DNA from: Acidobacteriota bacterium
GTDB taxonomy: Bacteria > Acidobacteriota > Vicinamibacteria > Vicinamibacterales > UBA8438
DNA: 51,619 nucleotides
Assembly (NCBI GenBank): GCA_026708265.1
Contig: JAPOVI010000445.1
Span: 1-51,619, forward strand
Reading direction: 5' to 3'
Below are positions 25,099-33,642 of this stretch, one piece after another. The notes under the pieces are model-generated. The model saw only the letters and a list, made by a program, of their open reading frames with translations. It was not told where the DNA came from and did no database searches. Both the position numbers and the translations under genes were made by a program. Position 1 is the first letter of the stretch. Each line of letters begins with the position of its first letter.

Positions 25099-26082
25099 AT
25101 GACCATGATCATGAAGGACGCTCTCGCAGCCACCGTCGCCTGCGTCGTCGTACTTCTCCTCCTGGTGGTTGACCTCCCGCCCACGTCTTCCGCGGCGGCC
25201 GCGGGCGCGGAGGCGCAACAGGAGAACGCCGAGCAGAGCGTGACGCCCGAGCAGTTCGACCGCTGGATGGCGGAGCTCTCCAACTGGGGCCGCTGGGGCC
25301 CCGACGACGAGCTCGGCACGCTCAACCTGATCACTGACGAGAAGCGCGTCGAGGCCGCCGCGCTCGTCCGCGCGGGGCGGACCGTCTCCCTCTCCCGCGA
25401 CCCGGTCGTCGGCCAGGCGGCGACCTTCCAGCGCGGCTTCGAGAACGTGTTCGCCTACGGCGCCCCGGTGCTCGGCGAGCGCGCGGCGTGGATCGAGGAA
25501 CTGCACCGCATCGGCTACCACGGGAGCCCCCTCACCCACCTCGACGCGCTCTGCCACGTCGCCTGGGACGGGATGACCTACAACGGCCGCCGCTTCGACG
25601 AGACCGCCACGGTCGAGGAGGGCTGCACGAAGAACGGCGTCTATCCGATACGGGACGGCGTCGTCACCCGGGGGATCCTGATGGACATGCCGGGCGCCGA
25701 GCGCGTCGACGCCGAGGACATCGAGGCGTGGGAGCGGGAGACCGGCATCACGATCACCCCGGGCGACGCCCTCTTCCTCTGGACGGCCGGGAGCGGCGGC
25801 TTCGACAACTCCATTATGCCGTTCCTCCGCGAGCGCGACATCGCGCTGCTTCTCGCCGACAGCGGCGTCGTCGACGGCGGCCCCATCGAAGGCCGCACGA
25901 CGCTCCCGATGCACATGTTCACGCTGGTCGCCCTCGGCATGCCGCTCATCGACGGCGCCGACCTCGAGCCCCTCGCCGCCACCGCGGCCGAGCTCGGCCG
26001 CTACGAGTTCCTCTTCGTCATCGCCCCGCTGCGCGTGCCCAACGGCGCCGGGTCGGCCATCAACCCGCTCGCCGTGTTCTGA
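25099..26082 (+). CDS. Cyclase family protein (kynurenine formamidase-like metal hydrolase), exported
   Basis: A 327-residue protein with an N-terminal membrane or signal helix (TVACVVVLLLLVVDLPPTSS) and then a cyclase-superfamily domain. RWGPDDELGTLNLITDEKRV is a typical opening, and the metal motif H-x4-TH-x-D reads HGSPLTHLDALCHVAWDG. PGDALFLWTAG and a late NGAGSAINPLAVF complete it. Family members hydrolyse N-formylkynurenine, isatin or related cyclic amides. GGAAGGA precedes the ATG; a much longer frame to 23557 is only the shadow of the quinoprotein gene. Pairing with a periplasmic quinoprotein suggests one catabolic route. Confidence 0.85.
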   Translation: MTMIMKDALAATVACVVVLLLLVVDLPPTSSAAAAGAEAQQENAEQSVTPEQFDRWMAELSNWGRWGPDDELGTLNLITDEKRVEAAALVRAGRTVSLSRDPVVGQAATFQRGFENVFAYGAPVLGERAAWIEELHRIGYHGSPLTHLDALCHVAWDGMTYNGRRFDETATVEEGCTKNGVYPIRDGVVTRGILMDMPGAERVDAEDIEAWERETGITITPGDALFLWTAGSGGFDNSIMPFLRERDIALLLADSGVVDGGPIEGRTTLPMHMFTLVALGMPLIDGADLEPLAATAAELGRYEFLFVIAPLRVPNGAGSAINPLAVF

Positions 26083-26135
26083 GCCGGGCTCGAACCGTCG
26101 TCAGAGCGGCGCGCGGAACGCGCCGGAGGCTCCCC

Positions 26136-26861
26136 GTGAAGCTCACGGTTATCGTCCCCGCCTTCAACGAGGCGGCGTGCCTCGCGGGCACGCTGCATGC
26201 GATCGACGAGGCGGTGGCGCAGTTGCGGGCGCGGCCCGGCGTCGACGCTGATGTCGTCGTGGTCGACAACGCCAGTGTGGACGCAACCGGAGCGATTGCC
26301 CGGCGCCACGGCGCGACTGTTGTCCGGGAACCGGTGCAGGGCATTGCGCGGGCAAGGAACGCGGGGGCCCGGAGCGCGACCGGAGGCGTGCTGGTCTTCA
26401 TCGATGCCGATGTCATCGTGCCCCGCTCGCTCCTCGATACGATTGGCGAGACGATGCGCGATTCGACGTGCGTCGGAGGCGGTGTGGACGTGGACTACCG
26501 GCCCCGGCGCGCCATCGTGCGGCTCTACCTCCGTGCCTGGCGGCTTCTCGCGCGAGTCACGGGGATGGTGCAGGGGGCCGCCCAGTTCTGTCGCAAGGAT
26601 GCGTTCGCCGAGGTCGGGGGCTACGACGAAAGCGTCTGGATCGGCGAGGACGTCGACTTCTACTGGAGTCTCCGGACGCTGGCGGGGCGCACCGGCCGAC
26701 ACGTTCGCCTCCTGCGGGAACCGCGCGTGCGGCCGTCCTGTCGGCGCTTCGACGAGTGGCCGGTGTGGAAGACCCTGGTCTGGACCAACCCCGTCGTCAT
26801 CGGGTTGTTCCGCCGCTGGCGGGCGGTCTGGAAGGGCTGGTACTCGGATCCGGTTCGCTGA
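26136..26861 (+). CDS. Family 2 glycosyltransferase
   Basis: A 241-residue GT-A enzyme starting at a GTG (26136) with GGAGG 6 bases upstream. The opening is KLTVIVPAFNEAACLAGTL, the nucleotide-sugar strands are VVVVDNASVD and ARARNAGARSA, the DxD motif is VFIDADVIV, and the acceptor-side motif is GGYDESVWIGEDVDFYWSL (ED). Such enzymes add sugars to lipid carriers or cell-surface glycans. The last 65 bases overlap the 3' end of the convergent nucleotidyltransferase-HEPN gene. Confidence 0.9.
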   Translation: MKLTVIVPAFNEAACLAGTLHAIDEAVAQLRARPGVDADVVVVDNASVDATGAIARRHGATVVREPVQGIARARNAGARSATGGVLVFIDADVIVPRSLLDTIGETMRDSTCVGGGVDVDYRPRRAIVRLYLRAWRLLARVTGMVQGAAQFCRKDAFAEVGGYDESVWIGEDVDFYWSLRTLAGRTGRHVRLLREPRVRPSCRRFDEWPVWKTLVWTNPVVIGLFRRWRAVWKGWYSDPVR

Positions 26862-27720
26862 ACGCTCGAGGCCGCTGCTCCGTCGGTTCCGGCGCGGGGC
26901 TCTCGCCGTGGGCGGCAAGCGCTTGCCGCGTCTGCTCGATCAACTGCGGAACGCGCGCGTGCGCGTGGTCCAGTATGTCCTCGCCCGTCGTCCTGTTCTC
27001 CTGCCACGTCGCTTCCGGGTCCTCGTCGGCCGGCGTGTCGTAGCGCCACTCGCCGGCGTACCGACTCAGCTTCTCGAGCTGCACGGGGTTGCGTGTCGCA
27101 CGGACGCGCTCGCCGGTCGCCTCGACTTGCCCCCAGAGGTCGTCGAGCTCGTGCACGTGCCGGACGCGCCGGCCGCGGGCCGTGATGAGGGCCTTGAACG
27201 CGTGCTCGATCGACCGCTGGAGATACTCGCACCGGTCGGCCGGGTGTTCGGTCCGGTTCGCGTCCACCCACTTGCGCCGGGCCTTGTCGAGCAGCTCGGC
27301 CGCGTGGTCCGGCTCGAACTGCGTGGTCTTGACCATCTCGAACCCATTCCAGGTGTAGGCGGGGCCGGTCGCGGTCGGCGTGACCCCCTCGCGCAGGTAG
27401 AGCGTGCGGCCTTCCTCCAACGCGGCCCCCTGCACGTACGACGCGCTCATGCGGTAGCGCTCGGCCGCGGCCCGGGTCATCACCACGACGTCGAGCTGGT
27501 CTCCGTTCGACGGACACCGCCACCGCTCGTGGCGCGCCGACAAGGGGTCGTGGCCGTCGTCGTCCTTGATGACCAGCAGGTCGAGGTCGCTCTTCCCGGT
27601 CATCTCACCACGCGCACCGGAGCCGAACAGGATGATCTGGTCGGGCGCGAGTCTCTCGACGATCAGTCCCACGGCGGCGTCGAGGCGTTCAGGGCCAGGC
27701 GTTGGGGCCGAGGCTGTCAT
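26797..27720 (-). CDS. Fused nucleotidyltransferase-HEPN (MNT-HEPN-like) protein
   Basis: A 307-residue single-chain version of the MNT/HEPN toxin-antitoxin module. Residues 25-80 hold the minimal nucleotidyltransferase motif ILFGSGARGEMTGKSDLDLL, with acidic residues Asp45, Asp47 and Asp77. Residues 137-260 form a helical HEPN domain, with an R-x4-H pair at Arg185/His190 in ARGRRVRHVHELDDL. In two-gene systems the MNT protein AMPylates and silences the HEPN RNase; here both are in one polypeptide. The last 40 residues are Pro/Ser-rich and overlap the glycosyltransferase gene end. GGAAGCG precedes the ATG. Confidence 0.78.
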   Translation of the reverse strand: MTASAPTPGPERLDAAVGLIVERLAPDQIILFGSGARGEMTGKSDLDLLVIKDDDGHDPLSARHERWRCPSNGDQLDVVVMTRAAAERYRMSASYVQGAALEEGRTLYLREGVTPTATGPAYTWNGFEMVKTTQFEPDHAAELLDKARRKWVDANRTEHPADRCEYLQRSIEHAFKALITARGRRVRHVHELDDLWGQVEATGERVRATRNPVQLEKLSRYAGEWRYDTPADEDPEATWQENRTTGEDILDHAHARVPQLIEQTRQALAAHGESPAPEPTEQRPRAFSEPDPSTSPSRPPASGGTTR

Positions 27721-27795
27721 CGCTTCCGCATCCTACCACCGGGGCAGTCGTGGACGGTTGCCGGCAAGAGCGCAGGCGGGACCGGAGGAGATCCG

Positions 27796-27876
27796 ATGAG
27801 TGCAGCGAACTGGCAGAGTCAGGCTGTGATCCTGCTAATGGACTCGTTGCGGGTCACCGCTCCGGTGACCGGGTGA
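27796..27876 (+). CDS. Very small ORF with strong ribosome site (26 aa)
   Basis: ATG at 27796 with GGAGGAG 6 bases upstream, coding for MSAANWQSQAVILLMDSLRV followed by TAPVTG. It may be a real small protein or the N-terminal remnant of a truncated gene. It overlaps the 3' end of the convergent dikinase-like gene by 23 bases. No homology is recognised. Confidence 0.25.
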   Translation: MSAANWQSQAVILLMDSLRVTAPVTG

Positions 27877-30508
27877 TGCGCGTGACCCGCCCGGCGGTGC
27901 CGTCGACCCGCAGCCGGTCGCCGTCGGTCAGCGTGCGCATGGCGTCGCGCACGTTGACCACAGCCGGCAAGCCGAACTCGCGGGCCACGACGGCGCCGTG
28001 GGACAAGTAGCCGCCGGTCTCCGTCACCAACGCGGAGGCACGCAGGAACAGCGGCGTCCACCCGGGGTCGGTGGAGGGCGCCACCAGCACGTCGTGGCGG
28101 CCCATCCGCCCGCCGTCATGGGGCGTTCGCAGCACGCAGGCGGCGCCTTCGGCCTCACCGGGCGCCGCCGCGACCCCCGTCCACGCGTCGGCTTCCGACA
28201 CGGGGGTCGCGGCCGGGGCGGTTGATAAGCCCGAATCCGCCGGCGGCGATTCCTGGATCACGCCGGGCAGCTCCAGCTCCTGCTGGGCGGCGAGGCGCGC
28301 CCGGCGGTCGGCGACCAGGCCGCCCGCGCCCGTCCCGTCCCAGGCTCCGGTCAGCCACGCTTCCACCTCGACGATGCTGAGGTGGAAGACGTCCTCGGCG
28401 GCGGCGATGCGGCCGGAAGCCCGCAAGCGACGTCCCACCTCGAGGCACACCTGGCGGATGAGCGCGATGGCCGCGGCCGACCCCGACTTGGCGTTCTCCC
28501 GCAACGCGGCGCCGCGCCGGGCGCGGGCCAGCACCCACCGCGCCACGGGACGCAGGACGGCAGGGAACGCCGCCAGCTCCGCTTCCGCCCGCCGCCGCAC
28601 CTCGGCCGCCCGCGATCGCGCGTCACCGGCCGGCGGATGGTCGAGATGGAAGCGCACCTGCTCGAGCACGTAGTGGGGATCCTCGGCCCAGCGCGTGCTG
28701 GCGAGCTCCATCTCGAACACCGCCCGGTGGCCGAAGTGATCGAGGTAGTCCTCCATCGCGGTCCGGAACGGGGCATCCGCCGGCAGCTTGCGCCAAGCCA
28801 ACGGGTCGGGGTCCCGCAGCGCGGCCAGAGCGGCGGCGTCTCCCGCGGCTCGGTCGGCGAGATCCTGCAGGCGGAACCCGTGCTCGGCGCTGGCCACATC
28901 CCCCGATGCCGCCAGCAGACGCGAGACCAGGGACCGCGCCCCGCCGCGGGCGGCCAGCTCGAGCACCCACTCCAGCGCCCGCGCCCACACGCCGCTGTAC
29001 GTGGCGGCAAGCTGCAGGACCGGCTCGTACGCGGCACCGAGCGACTGCAGCTCCCGGAATCGCGCCAGCAATCGATCGTCGCTCAGGGTCGAAAGATCGA
29101 CCGCGCGACTCCGCCTGGCTTGCGCGACCATGGCGTCGATCCGCCGGGGGGCGTCCCGCTGGAACCGCCGCAGCCGCCCCACGAGCCGCATCCGTCGCCG
29201 CGCGCGGGCGAGGCCGGCGCGGCCGCGCATCGGGCTCCCGTCCGGCACCGGGATCTCCGGCTGGAACCCGCCCATGGTGACATTGGTGTCCGCCGGCAGG
29301 ATGCCGATCGAGTCGTAGAGGCTCCACTGCAGGCTGTCGAGGTCGAAGTAGGGCCGGCCGCCGAAACGACGCATCACCTGCATGCCGGGCGGCAGCGGGT
29401 ACTCCACGAGCCGGGCCGAGGCGTAGACGATCGCCTGCGCCGTCGCATCCACCAGAGACCAGGTAGCCATCGTCAACGGCCGCGGGAACGAGTCCCGGAT
29501 GTTGCCGTCCGACCAGGTCGGGGTGCGGGTGGGAACGCCGGGGAAGGTCCACCGCGGCAGCCGGGTGACCGGGCGGGACTGGAGCATCCAGAAGGTCCGG
29601 CCGTCGCAGGCCCATTCCACGTCCTGCGGGGTGTCCCCGTCGCCGAGCGCCCAGTGGACTCGCATCACGAGTGCGGCCAGTGTCTCGATCGCCCCGTCGT
29701 CGAGGACCGCGGCGTCGCCCGTGTCGTCCAGTCGCGCGATCTCGGTCGCCAGGCCGGCACGTCGAACCGCGTATCGCTGGGGCGCGACCGCCCCCTGGAC
29801 GACGGCGCCCCCCCGCCCCGCGGCCAGCTCGATGGTGACGACCTGCCGCTCGCCGGTCACGGGGTCGCACGAGAAGGCGACACCGGCGGCCGCCGGGCCA
29901 CGACGGGGGTCGCCCACCATCTCGCAGATCACCACCGCGCACGGCGTGGCGTCGTCCGCGACCCCCATCCGCCGCCGGTAGGCGACGGCGTGCGGGGTCC
30001 ACAGCGACGCATAGCAGCGCGAGGCGGCCGCACACACCGCGTCGAGCCCGGTCACGCCGAGCTGGCTCTCGTGGACGCCGGCGAACGCCGCGCCGGCCCC
30101 GTCCTCCGCCACCGCGGACGAGCGGACGGCGAGCGGACGGCCCTCCAGTCCGGCGCGGTTCAGAAACCGGCCCACCGCCTCGCGGGTGGCAGGGGGGAGG
30201 CCCGTCCGGATGACGAGGTCGCGGAGCGCGGCGAGCTGCTTCTGGACGTCGGCGCGCTCGACGTCGGCCGGGGTCAGGGTCGCGAGGGGCGCCGCCAGCG
30301 CGGCGACCTCGGCCGTTCGGAACAGCTCGGCGTAGATGGAGGCGGCCACGACGACGCCGCGCGGCACCGCGAAGCCGTAGCGCGCGAGACGGGCGAGGTT
30401 CCAGCCCTTGCCCCCGACCACGGCGGAGCCGGCGGCGAACGCTTCGTCCCAGGTCAGCAGCGGGTCGTGGGGATCTGCTTCGCGGGCTGGTGCTACGGTC
30501 GTCGGCAT
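27854..30508 (-). CDS. PEP synthase / rifampicin phosphotransferase-like dikinase
   Basis: An 884-residue protein with the three-part dikinase plan. The N-terminal ATP-grasp domain includes VVGGKGWNLARLARYGFAVP, RPLAVRSSAVAEDGAGAAFA and GVAFSCDPVTGERQ. A long Arg-rich helical middle follows, then a C-terminal swivelling phosphohistidine domain with TETGGYLSHGAVVAREFGLP, where His837 would carry the phosphate. The PEP/pyruvate-binding barrel of true PEP synthase is missing. This fits the rifampicin phosphotransferase-like group, many of which have unknown substrates. The ATG at 30508 is chosen over 30571 because the first 21 residues look random, although no ribosome site is evident. Confidence 0.8.
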   Translation of the reverse strand: MPTTVAPAREADPHDPLLTWDEAFAAGSAVVGGKGWNLARLARYGFAVPRGVVVAASIYAELFRTAEVAALAAPLATLTPADVERADVQKQLAALRDLVIRTGLPPATREAVGRFLNRAGLEGRPLAVRSSAVAEDGAGAAFAGVHESQLGVTGLDAVCAAASRCYASLWTPHAVAYRRRMGVADDATPCAVVICEMVGDPRRGPAAAGVAFSCDPVTGERQVVTIELAAGRGGAVVQGAVAPQRYAVRRAGLATEIARLDDTGDAAVLDDGAIETLAALVMRVHWALGDGDTPQDVEWACDGRTFWMLQSRPVTRLPRWTFPGVPTRTPTWSDGNIRDSFPRPLTMATWSLVDATAQAIVYASARLVEYPLPPGMQVMRRFGGRPYFDLDSLQWSLYDSIGILPADTNVTMGGFQPEIPVPDGSPMRGRAGLARARRRMRLVGRLRRFQRDAPRRIDAMVAQARRSRAVDLSTLSDDRLLARFRELQSLGAAYEPVLQLAATYSGVWARALEWVLELAARGGARSLVSRLLAASGDVASAEHGFRLQDLADRAAGDAAALAALRDPDPLAWRKLPADAPFRTAMEDYLDHFGHRAVFEMELASTRWAEDPHYVLEQVRFHLDHPPAGDARSRAAEVRRRAEAELAAFPAVLRPVARWVLARARRGAALRENAKSGSAAAIALIRQVCLEVGRRLRASGRIAAAEDVFHLSIVEVEAWLTGAWDGTGAGGLVADRRARLAAQQELELPGVIQESPPADSGLSTAPAATPVSEADAWTGVAAAPGEAEGAACVLRTPHDGGRMGRHDVLVAPSTDPGWTPLFLRASALVTETGGYLSHGAVVAREFGLPAVVNVRDAMRTLTDGDRLRVDGTAGRVTRITRSPER

Positions 30509-30783
30509 CGGGAGGGGGAGTCGCGTGGTGTGCGCGTCAAGGCCGCGACGCGGCGTCCCCGCTCCTCCCATCGTACCATCGTGTAGTCTCGCCCGGACGC
30601 CAGGCGACGGGATGAGCCTGGGCGGTGAAAGCGGGGCCCGGGGAGCGCGGGGGCTCGCCCTCGGTCGGTCGGCCGGGGGTGGCCCAGCCAGATCCGAGTT
30701 CTACGCTTCGGAGCGCGGATCTCCGCATCACGTCCGGCGCCGCGTAGCGGGCCGGGCGCCGACCCGCGAAGGTGAGGATGGAC

Positions 30784-31284
30784 ATGAAGACGGACAGGAA
30801 CCGGTGGTTCTCGATGCCCTTGCTGGCGGCCGCGCTGCTGATCGTCGGGACGCCCGCGGAAGCGCAGCCCCTCGACGCGGCGGCTCGGGAGGCAGTGCGC
30901 GCCGAGCTCGATGCCTTCTTCGATCAGTACTACGCGTGGTACTCGGTCGGCGCAGCCGATGAAGTCTCCCGGCACGCCTACAACGTCCCCTTCTTCCGCG
31001 GCGGCAGCGCGCTCGGAACGCAGCAGGAGGTGCGCCAATCGGTCGCGGACGCGTACGCGCGCCTCGACGCGCAGGGCTACGCCGGCTCGGACATGCCCGA
31101 CCGCAACATCTGCGTCCTCAGCGACAGCGCGGCGATCGTCAGCGGCCGGGGCATTCGCCGTCACCGGGAGGGCGGGCTGCTGGGCGAGTACGGCTGGACC
31201 TACACGGTCGTGATGACCGACGACGGCTGGCGCATCCTCACCATCGCCGGGCACGACCCGACGGTGGCGGTGCTCTGCCCGTAG
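30784..31284 (+). CDS. Exported NTF2-like (SnoaL/DUF4440-type) protein
   Basis: About 166 residues. A signal peptide (PLLAAALLIVGTPAEAQP) is followed by a cone-shaped NTF2-like fold: AVRAELDAFFDQYYAWYSVG, ADEVSRHAYNVPFF, CVLSDSAAIVSGRGIRRHRE, and YTVVMTDDGWRILTIAGHDP. The pattern matches small periplasmic NTF2-like proteins; no catalytic role can be claimed. The start is the ATG at 30784 with GGTGAGG 6 bases upstream; an ATG at 30778 and a GTG at 30772 are possible. A gene-end palindrome lies 18 bases after the stop. Confidence 0.75.
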   Translation: MKTDRNRWFSMPLLAAALLIVGTPAEAQPLDAAAREAVRAELDAFFDQYYAWYSVGAADEVSRHAYNVPFFRGGSALGTQQEVRQSVADAYARLDAQGYAGSDMPDRNICVLSDSAAIVSGRGIRRHREGGLLGEYGWTYTVVMTDDGWRILTIAGHDPTVAVLCP

Positions 31285-31302
31285 CGCGCCCCGACGGCGT
31301 TG

Positions 31303-31355
31303 GGAGTCTGCGCCGGTGTGAACGCCGGCATCGCTCGTTCTACGGCGCGGACTCC
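31303..31355. repeat. Gene-end palindrome, REP-like copy 3
   Basis: GGAGTCTGCGCCG (31303-31315) and CGGCGCGGACTCC (31343-31355) can pair over 13 bp with one T/G wobble. It lies just after the NTF2-like gene. The right arm with its flank (TCTACGGCGCGGACTCC) is the exact inverse of a segment at 14636-14652, and both arms match the element at 12851. The remaining 31356-31471 holds no gene that I can see. Confidence 0.65.
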
Positions 31356-31471
31356 TGGCGGGCCGTACGTCGCCTGACGACTCCGACCGGCCCGCCGGGC
31401 CCTCCGGGCAACCTCAACCGTTCTGCGGAGCCGGCTCCCGGCCCCAGCGCGACGGTCGCCGCAGCCGGGGT

Positions 31472-32203
31472 TCACGACCGTCGGGCGCGCAGCCCGTTCA
31501 GGAACGCGGCGTGGCTCGGATCCCCGACTCCCTCGTGGAGGGTCCGCAAGACAGCGGCGAGGTCGTCGCTCAGCAGAGCGCCGACGTTCAGCCACAAGCC
31601 GGGGAACACCATGCTGCGGACCACGCCGGCGGCATCCGCGGCGCGAGCCCGATACGCGCCCCGCACCAGCTCGAACCAGTCGAGCCGGCGATCCGGCACG
31701 CAACAGACGAGGTACTCCCGAACGCCGTTCCTCTCATACAAGCGGAGCTTCTCGTGCAGGTCGCGTGACGCACGGTTCACGGCGATCTCCGCGACCAGTT
31801 CCGGCCCTCCCTCGAGGTAGTCGTCCGCGCTCACCCGCGCCTGACCTCCGGCACCCGGATCGATCAGCATCGCGGCGTCCGGCTGCAGATCGTTGTCGCC
31901 GTCGAGCCGCAGTGTGGCGTTGTCGACCACGTGAACGCGCGGTGCCCCTACCGCGTAGGTGACGAGCCAGGCGACCATGGCCGCATGGGGCTTCCCGTGG
32001 GCGGCGTATCGGACCGCGGACGGCATGCGAACCACCCCATCGATGAGCTCCACCTTCTTGAGATCCGGCCGCTCGGCGGACCGGCGCTCGAACTCGACAC
32101 GGGAGAGCCGCAGTCCCTCACGCAAGCCGCGCGCCGCCGTCGTGGCCGCGCCGGGAGCTGTCGTCGCTGCACGGAACGAAGGACCGGTGCTGGGGATTGC
32201 CAT
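31472..32203 (-). CDS. Uma2 family (DUF820) endonuclease-like protein
   Basis: A 243-residue PD-(D/E)xK-fold protein. KKVELIDGVVRMPSAVRYAAHG is the family opening, QPDAAMLIDPGAGG carries the active-site Asp, and ELVAEIAVNRASRDLHEKLR with LYERNGVREYLVC is the conserved end. Uma2 proteins are abundant in cyanobacteria and acidobacteria and are presumed nucleases of unknown role. The expected ELV.EI.S motif has Ala-Val in place of the usual Ser-containing stretch. It lies 90 bases after the end of the DUF4143 ATPase on the same strand. Confidence 0.85.
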   Translation of the reverse strand: MAIPSTGPSFRAATTAPGAATTAARGLREGLRLSRVEFERRSAERPDLKKVELIDGVVRMPSAVRYAAHGKPHAAMVAWLVTYAVGAPRVHVVDNATLRLDGDNDLQPDAAMLIDPGAGGQARVSADDYLEGGPELVAEIAVNRASRDLHEKLRLYERNGVREYLVCCVPDRRLDWFELVRGAYRARAADAAGVVRSMVFPGLWLNVGALLSDDLAAVLRTLHEGVGDPSHAAFLNGLRARRS

Positions 32204-32293
32204 AGGCCCGACGGTGCAGCCGTTGGCCCCAACATACCACGCACCCGACGAAGCCGGCTCACCTCAAGATAGGCCGGCACTCGCGACCGGCGC

Positions 32294-33463
32294 CTACGCC
32301 AGCAGCTCGCCGTCCCACAGGGCGCGGAGGAACTCCGTCACCGGCAGGATGCGGATGCCGTCGACGACGCGCGCGGCGGACTCGCGACAGACGACGATCC
32401 GGTGCGCCAGCGGGGTCTCCTGCGCCAGGCGCCGAAGTCCGCCGAGGTCGCGGCGCGTCACCGCCCCGGTCGCCTTCACCTCGATGGCCGCCGAGTCCCC
32501 GACGACGAAGTCCACCTCCGAGCCGTCCGCCGTGCGCCAGAAGGTGAGCGGCCGGTCGTCGCGCGTGTACGCCAGCCAGGCGCGGAGCTCGCAGAAGACG
32601 AGCTGCTCGAGCGCCAGTCCGAACGCAGGGCTCCCGGCCTCGATATGGGTGATCCCGGCGAGCACGTTGGCGACGCCGACATCGAAGAAGTACAGCTTGG
32701 CGTGCGACACCGGCTTCCGGCGGAACTGCCGGGGCGCGAACGGCGGAAGCAGAACGGCGAGCAGCGTCTCTTCCAGCACCTGGAAGTACTCGCGCACGGT
32801 GCGCGCGGGCACGGCGGCGTCGGAGGCCAGCCGCTCGAACACGATGGGCTGTCCACGGCTGACTGCCGCGGCGGTGAGGAACCGGGAGAACGGCTCGATC
32901 CCGCGCACCAGCCCCTCGGCCTGGACCTCGAGCTGCAGGTAGCTGCCGCAGTAGGCCCGCAGATCCTCGATCGGCTCGGTCGAGAGATAAATCGACGGGA
33001 TGCCCCCGACGTTGATCGCCCGCATCAGATCCCAGTCCGGAATCTCCGCGGAGACGAACGGAAAGAGCGCCCGCGTGCGTGCCCGCCCCCCGAGAAGGTT
33101 GACGCCTCCGCGCCTCAGCTTCACGGGGCTGCTCGCGGCCAGCACGAACCGCAGACCCCGGCTCTCCATGAGGTCGTGCACCTCGTCGAGCAGGCTCGGC
33201 AGTTTCTGGATCTCGTCGATGATCACGGGACCGGACGGCGTAGCGGGACCAGCAGCGAGCTCGGTCCGCAGGCGGCCGGGTTCTCGGGCAAACCGGAGAA
33301 ACACCTCTCCGTGCAGCAGGTTGAACCAGGGCGCGTCGGGGTAGCTCCGGCGGAGCCAGGTCGTCTTGCCGGTCTGCCGCGGTCCGAACAGGAATACGGA
33401 GCGGCTGCGCAGATCCCGGGCGATGTCCAGACGACGCGGCAGCGCGCGCGCTGAGTCGACCAC
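32294..33463 (-). CDS. AAA ATPase with DUF4143 domain (2)
   Basis: A 389-residue relative of the ATPase at 16134-17354. Walker A is GPRQTGKTT (27-35), Walker B is VIIDEIQKLP (80-89), and the sensor segment is FVLAASSPVKLRRGGVNLLG, where the common TGSS is AASS. The C-terminal DUF4143 part contains SEVDFVVGDSAAIEVKATGA. It starts with a GTG at 33463 without a ribosome site, downstream of an unusually AT-rich stretch with repeated TGCGGAAAA boxes. It is probably a separate subfamily, given low similarity between the two copies outside motifs. Confidence 0.86.
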   Translation of the reverse strand: MVDSARALPRRLDIARDLRSRSVFLFGPRQTGKTTWLRRSYPDAPWFNLLHGEVFLRFAREPGRLRTELAAGPATPSGPVIIDEIQKLPSLLDEVHDLMESRGLRFVLAASSPVKLRRGGVNLLGGRARTRALFPFVSAEIPDWDLMRAINVGGIPSIYLSTEPIEDLRAYCGSYLQLEVQAEGLVRGIEPFSRFLTAAAVSRGQPIVFERLASDAAVPARTVREYFQVLEETLLAVLLPPFAPRQFRRKPVSHAKLYFFDVGVANVLAGITHIEAGSPAFGLALEQLVFCELRAWLAYTRDDRPLTFWRTADGSEVDFVVGDSAAIEVKATGAVTRRDLGGLRRLAQETPLAHRIVVCRESAARVVDGIRILPVTEFLRALWDGELLA

Positions 33464-33486
33464 GAAGCGATGATACGCAGGACATC

Positions 33487-33527
33487 TGCGGAAAAACTAC
33501 TATTTCCGGCAATTGCTTTGCGGAAAA
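33487..33527. promoter_or_regulatory. AT-rich operator-like region with TGCGGAAAA boxes
   Basis: Upstream of the DUF4143 ATPase, TGCGGAAAA occurs at 33487-33495 and 33519-33527, start to start 32 bases, about three helical turns. Between them TTTCCG (33503-33508) is in inverse orientation. The stretch is far richer in A/T than its surroundings, as expected of a promoter with bound regulator. The rest of 33528-33642 shows no gene. Confidence 0.45.
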
Positions 33528-33642
33528 CACGGACACCGACGGGCGGACCACTCGATCGACCAGGGGTGCGCGCAGCGCCCCTCGTCCCGGCGGGAGACGA
33601 CTCGCGCCTCGGCGATGCTGGCGCTGGCGGCGCCTCGCCACC

